Assembly: GCA_028386065.3 (NCBI GenBank)
Contig: JAKUCV010003604.1
Coordinates: 31,202-95,201, forward strand
Direction: 5' to 3'
DNA from: Turnera subulata
Taxonomy: Eukaryota; Streptophyta; Magnoliopsida; Malpighiales; Passifloraceae
DNA: 64,000 nt
Both the position numbers and the translations under genes were made by a program. Below, one piece after another: positions 11,476-20,776 of the stretch. The notes beneath the pieces were generated by a model. That model worked only from the letters and a program-made list of their open reading frames with translations. It searched no databases and had not been told where the DNA came from. Numbering within the stretch: position 1 is the first letter of the stretch; each line of letters opens with the position of its first letter.

Positions 11476-11946
11476 CTAGTTCTTCAGATCCCTCAGGGTA
11501 CGCAAGAACTCTTGAGAACGCCTACCGATTCCTCTGCAGTTCCACACCAGTAGTCGGGCCTTTGGCCAAGTTGGAGGTAACTGGGTGAATCTGGGCATGC
11601 TCTGGGCAGTCATCGAGAGCTGGTAGTAGGTGCCTTGGTCAAGGAAATGGCAAGTGGGCTCTAGGTTGAATTCTTGAAGTCTTTTAGAAATGAAAAACAT
11701 GACGGAATTGGCCGAGCCATAGAAGGAGGTCCTCAGGGTGCCTTGGTCCTCTAAGAAGAACGTTTCTTCCATGGGAGTGACGAAGAACCTCGACGAGTAG
11801 AGTTCGTCGACGAAGACCAGACGAGGCATCCTGCCGAGCTCATTCGGTAGTTCCTCTGGACGTTCGTTGATCATGCTGTAGGCCAGCCGGTTTCTTCTTC
11901 CGAGGGAGACACCCTCGACGAAAAAGACAGACGACGAAGCAGGCAT
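11476..11946 (-). pseudogene. antisense LINE endonuclease N-terminal fragment, copy 2
   Basis: An ORF of 156 codons ending LLVWNCRGIGRRSQEFLRTL, which matches the opening of the apurinic-type endonuclease of plant L1 LINEs. Past its stop (TAG, 11476-11478) the same frame still reads as endonuclease: KPIMVLLTETQ (the Glu is a conserved active-site position), then an NNAGDMWFS-like stretch, interrupted by further in-frame TAG codons down to about 11270. The piece was evidently inherited from a LINE ORF2 start and is now inactive. The N-terminal 120 residues are unlike typical LINE leaders. It is antisense to its host retroelement. Confidence 0.6.
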
Positions 11947-12082
11947 AGTGTTTGATGCGTTGTGTTTTCTTTGCTTGAATTTTTTTTTCTCTTGGATGCT
12001 TTGTGATTTTTGCTTTCCGTTGTTTTGCCTTTTATAGAAAAATGTTTACTTATTTTTCAAAGTATAGACCCCACCTGTTCCC

Positions 12083-12285
12083 GAAAAAAAAAAAGAAGAA
12101 GAGAAGAAAAAAAAAAGAGAGAGAAAAGAAGAAGAAGGAAATAGAAAAGAAAAGAAAAGAAGGAAAAAATAAAGTAAAAGAAAAGAAAAGGGAAGAAAAA
12201 AAACAAATAGTAAAAAAAAAGAAGAGGGAAAAAAAGGGTAGAGGAAAAAAAGGCAAAATAAAAGAAAAAAATACAAAATAAAATT
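12083..12285 (+). repeat. polypurine tract (A/G only), copy 2
   Basis: About 200 bases of almost pure A and G, the counterpart of 941-1133, between the two antisense ORFs. Confidence 0.8.
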
Positions 12286-13070
12286 TTTTTCGTGGATAGG
12301 GAAAGTAGATTCTTTTCACTTTAAACCATTTTCGATCTTCGAGGTTTTGCTTTTTGAAAATTTCGTCGTTGATTGGATTTTGCTTTTTGAAAATTTTGCC
12401 ATGGTTTGAAATTTTGCTTCGTTACTTTATACGTTTTTCGGGCTACAAATGCAAGTGTTTTTCAGCTCTTTTTCATCATACCTTTTTCCTTCACGTTTGG
12501 TTACCTTGCTTTATTCTTTTTATGAGTTTTCTTGCATCTTTTATCACATGCATTCGTGACCGTTGTGGCTAGACTGATGGGACCATACCTCGAGTAGAAC
12601 GCATGTGCGACAAGGTTACACCTGTTTGGACATCGTGGAGGGATACGATGTCTGGAAGACGTTTTTGGTTTGTGGACAGGTGGATAACATTTCTTTCGAG
12701 GGACACAGGTCGTTCTCGTGATCATCCCCTTGCGAGTTAACGGATGTCTTTTTCACGAGGGAAACCGACGTCACCGTTAGCTGTGCAAGTCACGTTTCTC
12801 GGGATCGAGGATGTTTACGACAGATCTAGAGCGCCGAACATGGAAATATGTTTTTGTTTTAACTTCTTTATGTTTTGGTTTTGTTAAACGAGTTTTGTTT
12901 TTAGCTTCTTTATGTTTGATTTTACATCTTTATTGTTGATTTTTGTTCTGCTTTGAGATGTTGATTTTCTTTTAACATGAGATTTTCATAACTGTGAAAA
13001 GAGTTTTATTTTGAAAAAGAAAGCTTGTTTTATTTATTTCATAACAGTTTTACAACAGAGAAGAAGTACT

Positions 13071-13448
13071 CTATAGAGTTACATGCCTCTCTAGGTCTTT
13101 TATAAGTTTTTGGATGTTTTTCATGTGAGGGAAGAGTTCCGCACACGCCAGTTCTTTCTGCATCACCACCGAGCTGACCTTCCTCAGTGAGACGTTCAAC
13201 TGCAATAGTGTCTGCTGCGGAGTGCTGCTTTCAGCCGTTGCTTTGCCCTTCCGATTATCAGCTTCTTTGTCAGCAGGCTTCTTTCGCTGTCTTGGGGAGA
13301 CCACCATATCTTCCTTCAGACTGATGGTGTTTGTCTTGAACCGCTTCTTGGGAGGTTCTTCATCGGAGCTTGTCTGGAAAGCAGTACCACCAATATAGTT
13401 GTTATCCTCGGAGTCTGAGGTGGTTCTTGTTCTTAGTGGAGAGTCCAT
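13071..13448 (-). CDS. antisense ORF of unknown function, copy 2 (125 aa)
   Basis: Same length and layout as the ORF at 4861-5238: Ser/Asp-rich start, PPKKRFK basic motif near residue 34, RQRKK near 54, then a helical, Leu/Val-rich C-terminal third. The ATG (13446-13448) lies about 35 bases below a TATA-like box (13483-13490). About nine residues differ from copy 1, several non-conservatively (Arg/Pro, Gly/Asp, Ser/Leu, Pro/Leu). No family is recognised. Whether it is expressed cannot be judged here. Confidence 0.45.
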   Translation of the reverse strand: MDSPLRTRTTSDSEDNNYIGGTAFQTSSDEEPPKKRFKTNTISLKEDMVVSPRQRKKPADKEADNRKGKATAESSTPQQTLLQLNVSLRKVSSVVMQKELACAELFPHMKNIQKLIKDLERHVTL

Positions 13449-13617
13449 GGCTGAGAGTGAGTTCTCAGTTATGAGGTTCGATTTATATAAGCGGAGGGGA
13501 TGTCACTTAAGGGTATAAGCGGTATCCCACATTGAGTTTGGACACCTGGTAGAGTGTACCAGAAGCTTATCTTGGTAGGACCCACGGATAAGACGGAATT
13601 TTGAGGACGAAATTCTT

Positions 13618-13633
13618 TTTAAGGTGGGTAGAA
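13618..13633 (+). promoter_or_regulatory. polypurine tract before 3' LTR
   Basis: tttaaggtgggtagaa lies directly before the TGTAACAG start of the LTR. The same sequence precedes the LTR at 5424. It would prime plus-strand DNA synthesis. Confidence 0.75.
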
Positions 13634-16115
13634 TGTAACAGCCCGGGTAAAAATTTGGATTTTTATCGGGACTATAAAAGTTGTTATACAGTGATTTACC
13701 GAATGAATTAATCTTGGGTAATTAATTTAAGGTAAATCGGGTATCATTTTTCGAAACCGAGGTTTTTCCCGCGCTCGGAATTTTTCTATGGATTTTACGG
13801 ACCTAAGTTGGTATTTTTCGGGTCCCGGAATCCTCAAAAAATCACACCGGAAAATAACTAAGGGGGTATGCAGTTATTTTCTGATCCGGTCTGGACACGA
13901 CCCTACATTATTGAGCCGCCTCAATAATGCAAGGCGGCGCCACCTTTGCTGCTGTGCACATCGTTGTAAAGAGGAAGAAGCAAGAGAAGAAAAGAAGATG
14001 AGAAGAAAAAGAACAGGAGAAAAAAAAGAGAGAGAAAAAAAGAGAGAAGGAAAAAGAAAAAAAAAAAAGAAGAATAAAAGCAAACAGAAAAGAAAGAAAA
14101 AAAAAAAGAGAGAGGGAAAGGAGGCCCCGTGAACCGCCACCATCGACCGAGCCACCACCTCCACCACGACCAGCCACCACCATCGCCTCCCTCTCGATGT
14201 CGCCGACCCGTGACCAACACCGCGCCGCCTTGCCGCTCTCATCTCCTCCCGCGCCGCGCTCCTCTCCAAGACCAGCAAGTGACGCGAAGCCGCTCGCCGC
14301 CGCCTGCAACCCCAAGCGACCTCCTCCGACGATGCCTCTGCTTGCGCCTCTCTGTCGTGCCGCCTCCCTCCCGATGCGAAGCCGCCTGCTCGCGTCGCCT
14401 CCACGTCTCGCCGTCCCTTGCTCGTCACCTTCCTCACGCCCGTTCGTCCTCTCCTTCCTCGCGCCGCCGTGATGTCACCCCGGTTGCAAGGTGAGCAACG
14501 AGTTAGGTGACCCGATTCACAGCCGGGTGGAGGGTTCTGGGTCGGATCCTAGGGCTGCGCGGGTGCTAGGCCAAGCTTGGCTCGGGCCTGTTGCTGGTCT
14601 GGGTCATGACTTGGGTCTGGGTGCCTGGATTTTGTGATCTGGGCTTGGCACTATACAAGGGTCTGGGCTGGCACTATTTAGCCCAGTCCGACATTTAAAA
14701 AAAAGAATAAAATCTAGAAAAGAGAAAATATATATAAAAATTATATTTTTTGGAAATAATTATTTTGGCGTACCTAGTATATGGTTATGTTTTAGAAAAT
14801 AATTATTTAGACATATTATTTTGGAAAATTAAGGTAATTATGTTATGGTTATTTTAATAATAATATGGTAAGTATGAGTTATAGTATTTTGGAATATATA
14901 TATATATATATATATGAAGTATATGAATATGTCTTACTGGAAAAAAATAAAATGATATCACTAACATTATTTTGAGAAAATATAATTATAATATGAATTT
15001 CCTTTGAAAAATTATTATAAGAGTAAATAATTTTAGAAAAGGCGTATATATACTATGAAAATGTTTTGGAAATAAATATGGTATTGTATAATCTGGGGAA
15101 TATTTCACTAAGTATATATAATAATACCTCTTTGAAAAATAAAATAATAATATTTGGTAATTATATTTTGGCAAGTATAATAATTTTATGGAAATGATGA
15201 CGTATAACCGAGGGCGGGTTTAATTTACAATTTATGGCATCATAGCATACCAATTATGTGCATTTATGTGAGCATGTTGTTTTGTTGTATAGGTTTTGAT
15301 ATCGAGCAGTTTTCCGAGGAGCCGGCTTTGGACCGGTTATTATCTTCAGAGTTGAGTAATCGGCTAAGGTGAGGATGGATAACCCTTGATATGTTGCCTA
15401 TAATACTGTTGTGCGTTCTTGATTGTGCTTTGTTGTTTGATTGAACTGCTGAGATGATCATTGTTGGTTATTTGGCTTATATGGTTATTGTTATGGTTGT
15501 TGTTAGATTGTGTTGTGGTTGGCTAATCGGAATTGCCTGTGATTGCTTGATTGAACTGTTGAGTTGATTGTTAATGGTATCTATGGTTATTGTTGTTTTC
15601 GTTGTTATGATGTTGAATTGCTTGATTGAACCGCTGTGTTGACTGTTATTGGTTCCTTGGATACTGTGTTGTGATTGATGTTGAATTGTGAATAATTGGT
15701 GTTATGAAACTGTTGATGGATTGGTCTGTTGTATAACTTGAGTTAATAGGAAGTTGGATAATTGTTTGACTGTTATGGATATTATGATTGTTGTCGGTAG
15801 ACTGTGTTGTGATTGGATAATTGGAATAAATTATGATATGGATAATTGGGAAAAAGAAAATGGAAATTGGAAGTTGATTTGAGATGATGATTTAATTGTC
15901 ACATGGAAAGTAGTGGTACGACTAGATGGTTAGAGGCTAGTTCTGTGGTGTCATGGCCGGTTTCTTGGTTATGGGATGTTGATCCCGGTTTGATTTGGAT
16001 ATTGGGATGTTGATCCCAGATTGGTTTGTTATTGGGATGTTGATCCCGGATTACGTTTGGCCTGGCATCCGGAATTAGTTAATAACCAGGTACGACCCTA
16101 GCTTGTCCAGTGACA
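13634..16115 (+). mobile_element. 3' LTR, truncated at its right end
   Basis: Aligns from TGTAACAGCCCGGG with the LTR at 5424 but stops at ccagtgaca, missing about the last 1.0 kb; sequence from 16116 on is unrelated. It carries a block of about 650 bp (13918-14570) absent from the 5424 copy, an AT microsatellite and three hairpin repeats near 15972-16052. Lacking a proper 3' end, it shows no target duplication. Confidence 0.85.
13918..14570 (+). other. GC-rich, exon-like block with polypurine run, present only in this LTR
   Basis: An A/G-rich run (13965-14120) followed by a GC-rich stretch (14125-14500) open in several frames, with products rich in Pro, Arg, Ser and His. The LTR at 5424 jumps straight from gagccgcctg to the sequence after it, so this block was either deleted there or inserted here; the short repeat cattattgagccgcctcaataatg at the left edge fits a rearrangement. 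No protein family is recognised. Confidence 0.5.
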
Positions 16116-16332
16116 TTTTGAAAAATTAATGAGGGCAAAGTCGGAATGTGAACAGTGCTGTCCAAGGACAATTGTTCTGTTCCAAGGTCTGGGAGAGGAC
16201 AAGATTTCTGGTTTTAGTCTAACGCGCGTTGGACTCGAGTCCATCATATAATCCCGCCCTGTCATCCAAACATCGGGCCTCTGAAATTTAGGCCCATCGC
16301 GCCTGTCCCATACCCGGGGTCCAAACGCTGCC
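16116..16332. other. short unassigned stretch
   Basis: Unique sequence between the truncated LTR and the left segmental duplication. No ORF. The stretch around 16240-16325 has the look of a decayed MITE end, but no inverted partner was found. Confidence 0.3.
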
Positions 16333-16903
16333 TTAATTGACTAACCAGTACACACGAAGTCCATAGTCAGCAGGCCAACAGGAAACACAAGATATTGGGT
16401 GTTTCATTTTTTTTTTTTTTCCTGTGTCGAGAAAGACATTGGGTGTTTCAACTTCTGCTAACAAGTTTGTGAAATTGCAATGCCCAGCATTTGTTGTTTC
16501 TTCTACTTTTAATTTCGAACTCCAGCAAGAAATCTGGATACAAGGCATAATGTTATCAATTCATATAGTACTCCTAACTAATTGGGTTAGAAAAAAAAAT
16601 AGTGAATAAAATTATAGTCTATTACTATTAATATCTCTATTACTTTAACGATTTTGAATGCTTTCCCAATGGTTGTGCAAAATCTATAAACTACCTATAT
16701 TGAGAAACAAGGGAGTAGGACAAGTGAGGAACGCCAGAACTTTGGGGGCTAACAACCTGTACTTAGGTCAGGTGACCACACCACGTTGTTATGTACTTAT
16801 GTTGCAATACTCCACCTTTATTTGTCATTGACTCTTTTCTTGTCTTCACGCCCCTTCCAGGCAATTCATGCTGCTAGACCAAACAACATATTCCCATCGA
16901 TGC

Positions 16904-17150
16904 AAATCACCAATGAGTAATTCATTGACATAGCAGACTGATGCGAGTTCATCCATTGCTAACCAAATATTAATAAGATAATTCAGTCCCACATAAACAA
17001 ATTGATGGGGAAACTAGCCCAACACAAACTCACGAGGTTTAAATCACCAATGAGTAACTAATTGACATAGCAGACAATTCATCCATTGCAAACCAAGTAT
17101 TAATAAGATAATTCAGTCCCACATAAACAAACTCACAAGGTTTTCTCATC
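16904..17150. repeat. tandem duplication, 137-bp period
   Basis: aaatcaccaatgagtaa starts at 16904 and again at 17041, each followed by the same sequence through acataaacaaa. The right segmental copy (around 22530-22620) has one unit only, so the duplication arose in this copy. Confidence 0.8.
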
Positions 17151-17775
17151 AAAGAGACTACTAACGACTTCAGCCAGCTCCTTCAGAAAAGGCTATTACT
17201 ATCCTCCAGCAGATAGTCACCGAAAGCATTAGAAGAAAAGTCAAGAAAGGTTTAATTTCTGCAGCACTAGAACTTGATATAGATAAATGATGGATATTGA
17301 CCAAGTAAAAGCACGATAGAGTGGCAACTACGGCTCAAGAGATTTAAGGATAACTCAGCCAGACAACATCTAGAAGGCCTTTTCTGAGATTATTGACTTC
17401 CTTGAGAGGAAACGCTATTATCAAGCTTCGGTACCAACAATTAAGAATTGTTTTCCCTCACTTGCTGCATCAAAAGCAAATTACAAGCCTCAATTTTCCA
17501 GAAAGAGGCACTAGTTATGCAGTAAAAGCAAAATGTAGAAACAGATTCAGAGTCAGACCCATTAAAGATGTTAAAATGCTTGGACGGTATCTGGGTAGTG
17601 AACAATGTTGAAATTACATGAGAATGAAATTATGCTCCTACAATTTAAGATATGATCAAGATATCACCCCCAAAGAATTCTAATTTCCATTGCCAATTTG
17701 CCATATCAGAGAAGAATAAACAACAAAGCCATCAAGAGGCTAGTCCACTCCAGACACTGCAAGAAACAAAACTCA

Positions 17776-17822
17776 CTAACATGCATTAGGCATAATCCAA
17801 ATGCAAGGTTCTGTGCAGAACT
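17776..17822 (-). pseudogene. 3' remnant of an F-box/beta-propeller gene
   Basis: The minus strand reads the last residues FCTEPCIWIMPNAC and a TAG stop (17776-17778), as at the end of the F-box gene at 23248-24357. Homology ends at about 17822, so only some fifteen codons survive. Confidence 0.75.
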
Positions 17823-18427
17823 CTATTCTACCGGTTATTAGATCTCCAAGACATCATGTTTCCATTGACGTGATAGTGTTTCGATCGAAAAATTGATGTG
17901 ATAGTGTAACAAATATTTAAGTCCTTGACAGTGATGCCAATTGCCACCTAAACCATCTGGGCCAAAGATCCTCTGTCCTTCTACCTGAGTTCTTACTGAA
18001 CATTTAGGATTTTGACAGGCTATTGAGCAACACAATTACTTTTCCTGTAGAAGAAAACATGTAAGCATTTTTATTTTGTTATTGGTTATGTAAGTAGCTA
18101 AAGTTAATAAGATCCTTAATGTTTAGGCATTATGAATTAGCAGCAAGCAGGTAGGAGAAGTAAGAGAAAATGCATACCAGCACAGGGTACACGAGCATGA
18201 GCTCCATTTTGATTGAAAGGACAACAAACATAAACCAGATCAAGTTGCAGAACCAAAAGGCACCATTGAAATCCTGGAGCAGGAAACTTAAACAACCAGA
18301 AGGCGCTTCTGAAACAACACAGGACACAGTAATTCATAGGATAACATGCCAACAAATCTGCACAGCAATTAGCTTCTCCCATTGACGGGAGGAACGTACT
18401 TCTCGGAAAATCACAGTATAACAGTCT
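17823..18427. other. intergenic, 3' flank of DC1 gene
   Basis: No coding region supported. Short ORFs on both strands have no recognisable features. It presumably includes the 3' UTR of the DC1 gene. Confidence 0.4.
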
Positions 18428-20218
18428 CTACCCCAGGTTATTACATCTATACCAATGTATAACAAAATTGCAGTCCACATCCGTGCATTCAAGGCACAAA
18501 TTTGCACAAGATGAACCACAGACGTGACAATCAGGATGATAGTCTTCAGCCAGTTCAACTAAGGTGAGCTTATGAGGATGTTCGTAATGTCTATAAGTGC
18601 TCTCAAGCTGGAGATGAGGATTTTTGCCGAGGAGACATTCAGGATGAGCATCGAAATCACACTCTGCACAATAATAGAACCAATGCTTTGGGTCTCTTTC
18701 TTCTGCACAGATTAGGCAGTAGAATTCGTAAGGAGGAGGAGTATCTTTCCCACCTTCATAAGAACGATAGGTGAGGTAGAGCGGATGGGGATCATATCTG
18801 TGGTTTTTTACTTTAAGTGGCAGAGTTGCACAGACAAAGTCCAAATTGAAATCACAGGGGGTGCACCTCAGTAACCGTAGCTCCCTGCTTCTCATAAAGG
18901 CACCAGTACTTCCACAGCCGCATGCACTGCATCTCCCTGGATCACCGGGCGAGCTCAACCCTACCTTATAGAAAAGTGGGTGATCATGACCTTCATGTAT
19001 ACAAGATCCCAACCGTAATTTGATGCACCTCACATCCACATCCAGTAAACAATCTTCACAGCCGTAGGAAAAGCCGTGACTATATCGATGACAAAAGTCG
19101 CACCGAAACGCGCCGGTGATCCCAGGCATTTGTGGCTCTGTTCCGAAAATAAGAGGGTGAGGATGCAATTCGCTCTTAATCTTCTCAACCAACCGGGCAC
19201 AGGTCATGTCCAGACGGAAGACACAGTCCTTGACTCTACAGCTATAAAACGGAGGAGTGATGATCGGGAGAAAGCACAGATCACAACAAGTTAGGTCGTT
19301 TTTGCCTATAACCTCCTCATCAACGAGGACCAGAGGATGCTCGTGACTGAAATGTTGGACCTCTTGGGTCTGGTGGAGGGAGCTGATGACTTTGTCTTCA
19401 TTATCGTTGTCCTCTGCAAGCTCAAGGGCGTCGGCAGTTGCGTACTCCTGGGAAGATCCACAGATGTAATCACGAGCACAGTGTACGTGGCAGAAAAAAC
19501 TATAGTTTGGGTCTGGACAAGCGTAACCTCCGTAATCTGCTTCGAGTTGGGATCGGCAAACCCCGCAAGTGCAGTTCCCTCCTTGTGGGAGCTGGGAACA
19601 GGCAAATGCATAGACGTGGTTGATCCAGTGATGGTGTTGTCGGATCCTGACAGAGCGAGGCAAAGACCGGCACTTGTCGTGTACCATGAGCTGGCACCCG
19701 GTGCAGAGCCAGGGGGTTACATCATCCTCGGTGCCACATGCATTGCATTTGAACCCGAATGACTTGATTGACAAGGAATTCTTTAGTTTAACAAACTTAT
19801 GTTCTTGGCAGTAGTCCAAATCACGGCGTGGGGTGAAAGCACATACAATATCAAGGTGAAAATCGCACCCTGAAGAACAATGGTAAACGAATCCTCTATT
19901 GCGTTCTTCCTGACCGCATAGACCGCAAGAATGGCTGCCGCCATATGGATCTGCAAGCAGGACAAGAGTAAGAGGGTGTTCATGCCCGGGTCGCTCAATC
20001 TCCTTAGGTAGGTTGACACATGCATGGTCAAGAAAGAAGGAGCAGGAAGTGCAGCCATAGCAGGAATTCCATATGTGATTCTTGCAACCGGAGCAAGGTG
20101 CTATTCCCTCACTATAGCGGGAAACGGCTTCTGGTATCTCAATTAAAGTTAAGGGGTGTGGGTGGCTAAAATGGTCAAGACTGCTATCATCTCTTTTGTA
20201 TCTACTCAAATCCCACAT
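18428..20218 (-). CDS. DC1 (Cys/His-rich C1-like) domain protein
   Basis: Single-exon gene of 596 residues starting at MWDLSRYKRDD; an in-frame ATG seven codons upstream (20239) is possible but less convincing. The protein is built of repeated DC1 modules, each opening with an H-x-H-P-L-type motif (SHPHPLTLIE, GHEHPLTLVL, SHEHPLVLVD, LHPHPLIFGT, GHDHPLFYKV, YDPHPLYLTY, EHPHKLTLVE) followed by CxxC and HxxC/CxxxC zinc-ligand pairs; I count seven clear modules plus one degenerate. DC1 proteins form a large plant family whose members act in stress, hormone and defence responses, probably as zinc-dependent binding modules. The specific role here is unknown. No signal peptide or membrane segment is seen. 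It lies between the two segmental duplications. Confidence 0.9.
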   Translation of the reverse strand: MWDLSRYKRDDSSLDHFSHPHPLTLIEIPEAVSRYSEGIAPCSGCKNHIWNSCYGCTSCSFFLDHACVNLPKEIERPGHEHPLTLVLLADPYGGSHSCGLCGQEERNRGFVYHCSSGCDFHLDIVCAFTPRRDLDYCQEHKFVKLKNSLSIKSFGFKCNACGTEDDVTPWLCTGCQLMVHDKCRSLPRSVRIRQHHHWINHVYAFACSQLPQGGNCTCGVCRSQLEADYGGYACPDPNYSFFCHVHCARDYICGSSQEYATADALELAEDNDNEDKVISSLHQTQEVQHFSHEHPLVLVDEEVIGKNDLTCCDLCFLPIITPPFYSCRVKDCVFRLDMTCARLVEKIKSELHPHPLIFGTEPQMPGITGAFRCDFCHRYSHGFSYGCEDCLLDVDVRCIKLRLGSCIHEGHDHPLFYKVGLSSPGDPGRCSACGCGSTGAFMRSRELRLLRCTPCDFNLDFVCATLPLKVKNHRYDPHPLYLTYRSYEGGKDTPPPYEFYCLICAEERDPKHWFYYCAECDFDAHPECLLGKNPHLQLESTYRHYEHPHKLTLVELAEDYHPDCHVCGSSCANLCLECTDVDCNFVIHWYRCNNLG

Positions 20219-20239
20219 GAAACAGATGTAGAGGGACAC

Positions 20240-20776
20240 TTGGGATGATGGATGAAAGAGCTTTGGTAAAGAGGAAATGCAAAACCCAAGTTAAGGACTT
20301 AGTTATTGTCAAGTGATTATCTCAATCAAAAACATTGAGCTAATGGTTAAGACTCCAGTATTGATTTTAATCCTTATCACTCTAACAGTTATACCATAAT
20401 TTTAAATTCGTTAATGGCTGATGATATACCATAATTTTAAATTCGTTAATGGCTGATGATTGCAAAGCAACTGTTGTCTTGTAGAGGTTATATATTGTCT
20501 TTTATTGAAATGAAAGCGAACCCGCACCAAAAGTTTTGAAGTAAGAGCCGAGATAAAGAGTAGGAGTGCTAAAACTTGATTGGCAGCAGGAATATTTCGA
20601 AAGAAAGAGAAATGCAAGGAATATGCTGCAAAATATTATCTAGACGTACCGGGCCAAAACAGACGGGAAGCAATAGGATGCGGGAGATGTCAGTTCCTTG
20701 TTGCTATTGCTCAAAACTGTGCAATTAACAAATAATTAGGTGTCAGGTGTCCACATGGTGGTTATATTATATGAGC
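20240..20776. other. 5' flank of DC1 gene
   Basis: Non-coding. A 38-base direct repeat (ataccataattttaaattcgttaatggctgatgat) occurs back to back near 20391-20460. The promoter should lie here, but no element can be assigned with confidence. Confidence 0.4.

Larger units (their letters stand above)
11013..13633 (+). mobile_element. complete interior of a non-autonomous LTR retroelement, copy 2
   Basis: This 2621-bp interior lies between two LTRs, with a primer binding site at its left end and a polypurine tract (ending aaggtgggtagaa at 13621-13633) at its right end. No gag or pol frame exists in either direction; its only sizeable ORFs are the two antisense ones. Long LTRs around a short non-coding interior fit a LARD-like non-autonomous element that would depend on proteins from a relative. 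Confidence 0.82.
16333..17822. repeat. segmental duplication, left copy
   Basis: Matches 20777-23283 once the inserted element at 21026-22236 is removed. Both copies run from ttaattgactaaccagta through tattactattaatatctc to gcattaggcataatccaaatgcaaggttctgt. The right edge cuts into the 3' end of the F-box gene present beside the right copy, so the left copy derives from a segment containing such a gene. It contains no intact gene. Confidence 0.85.
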
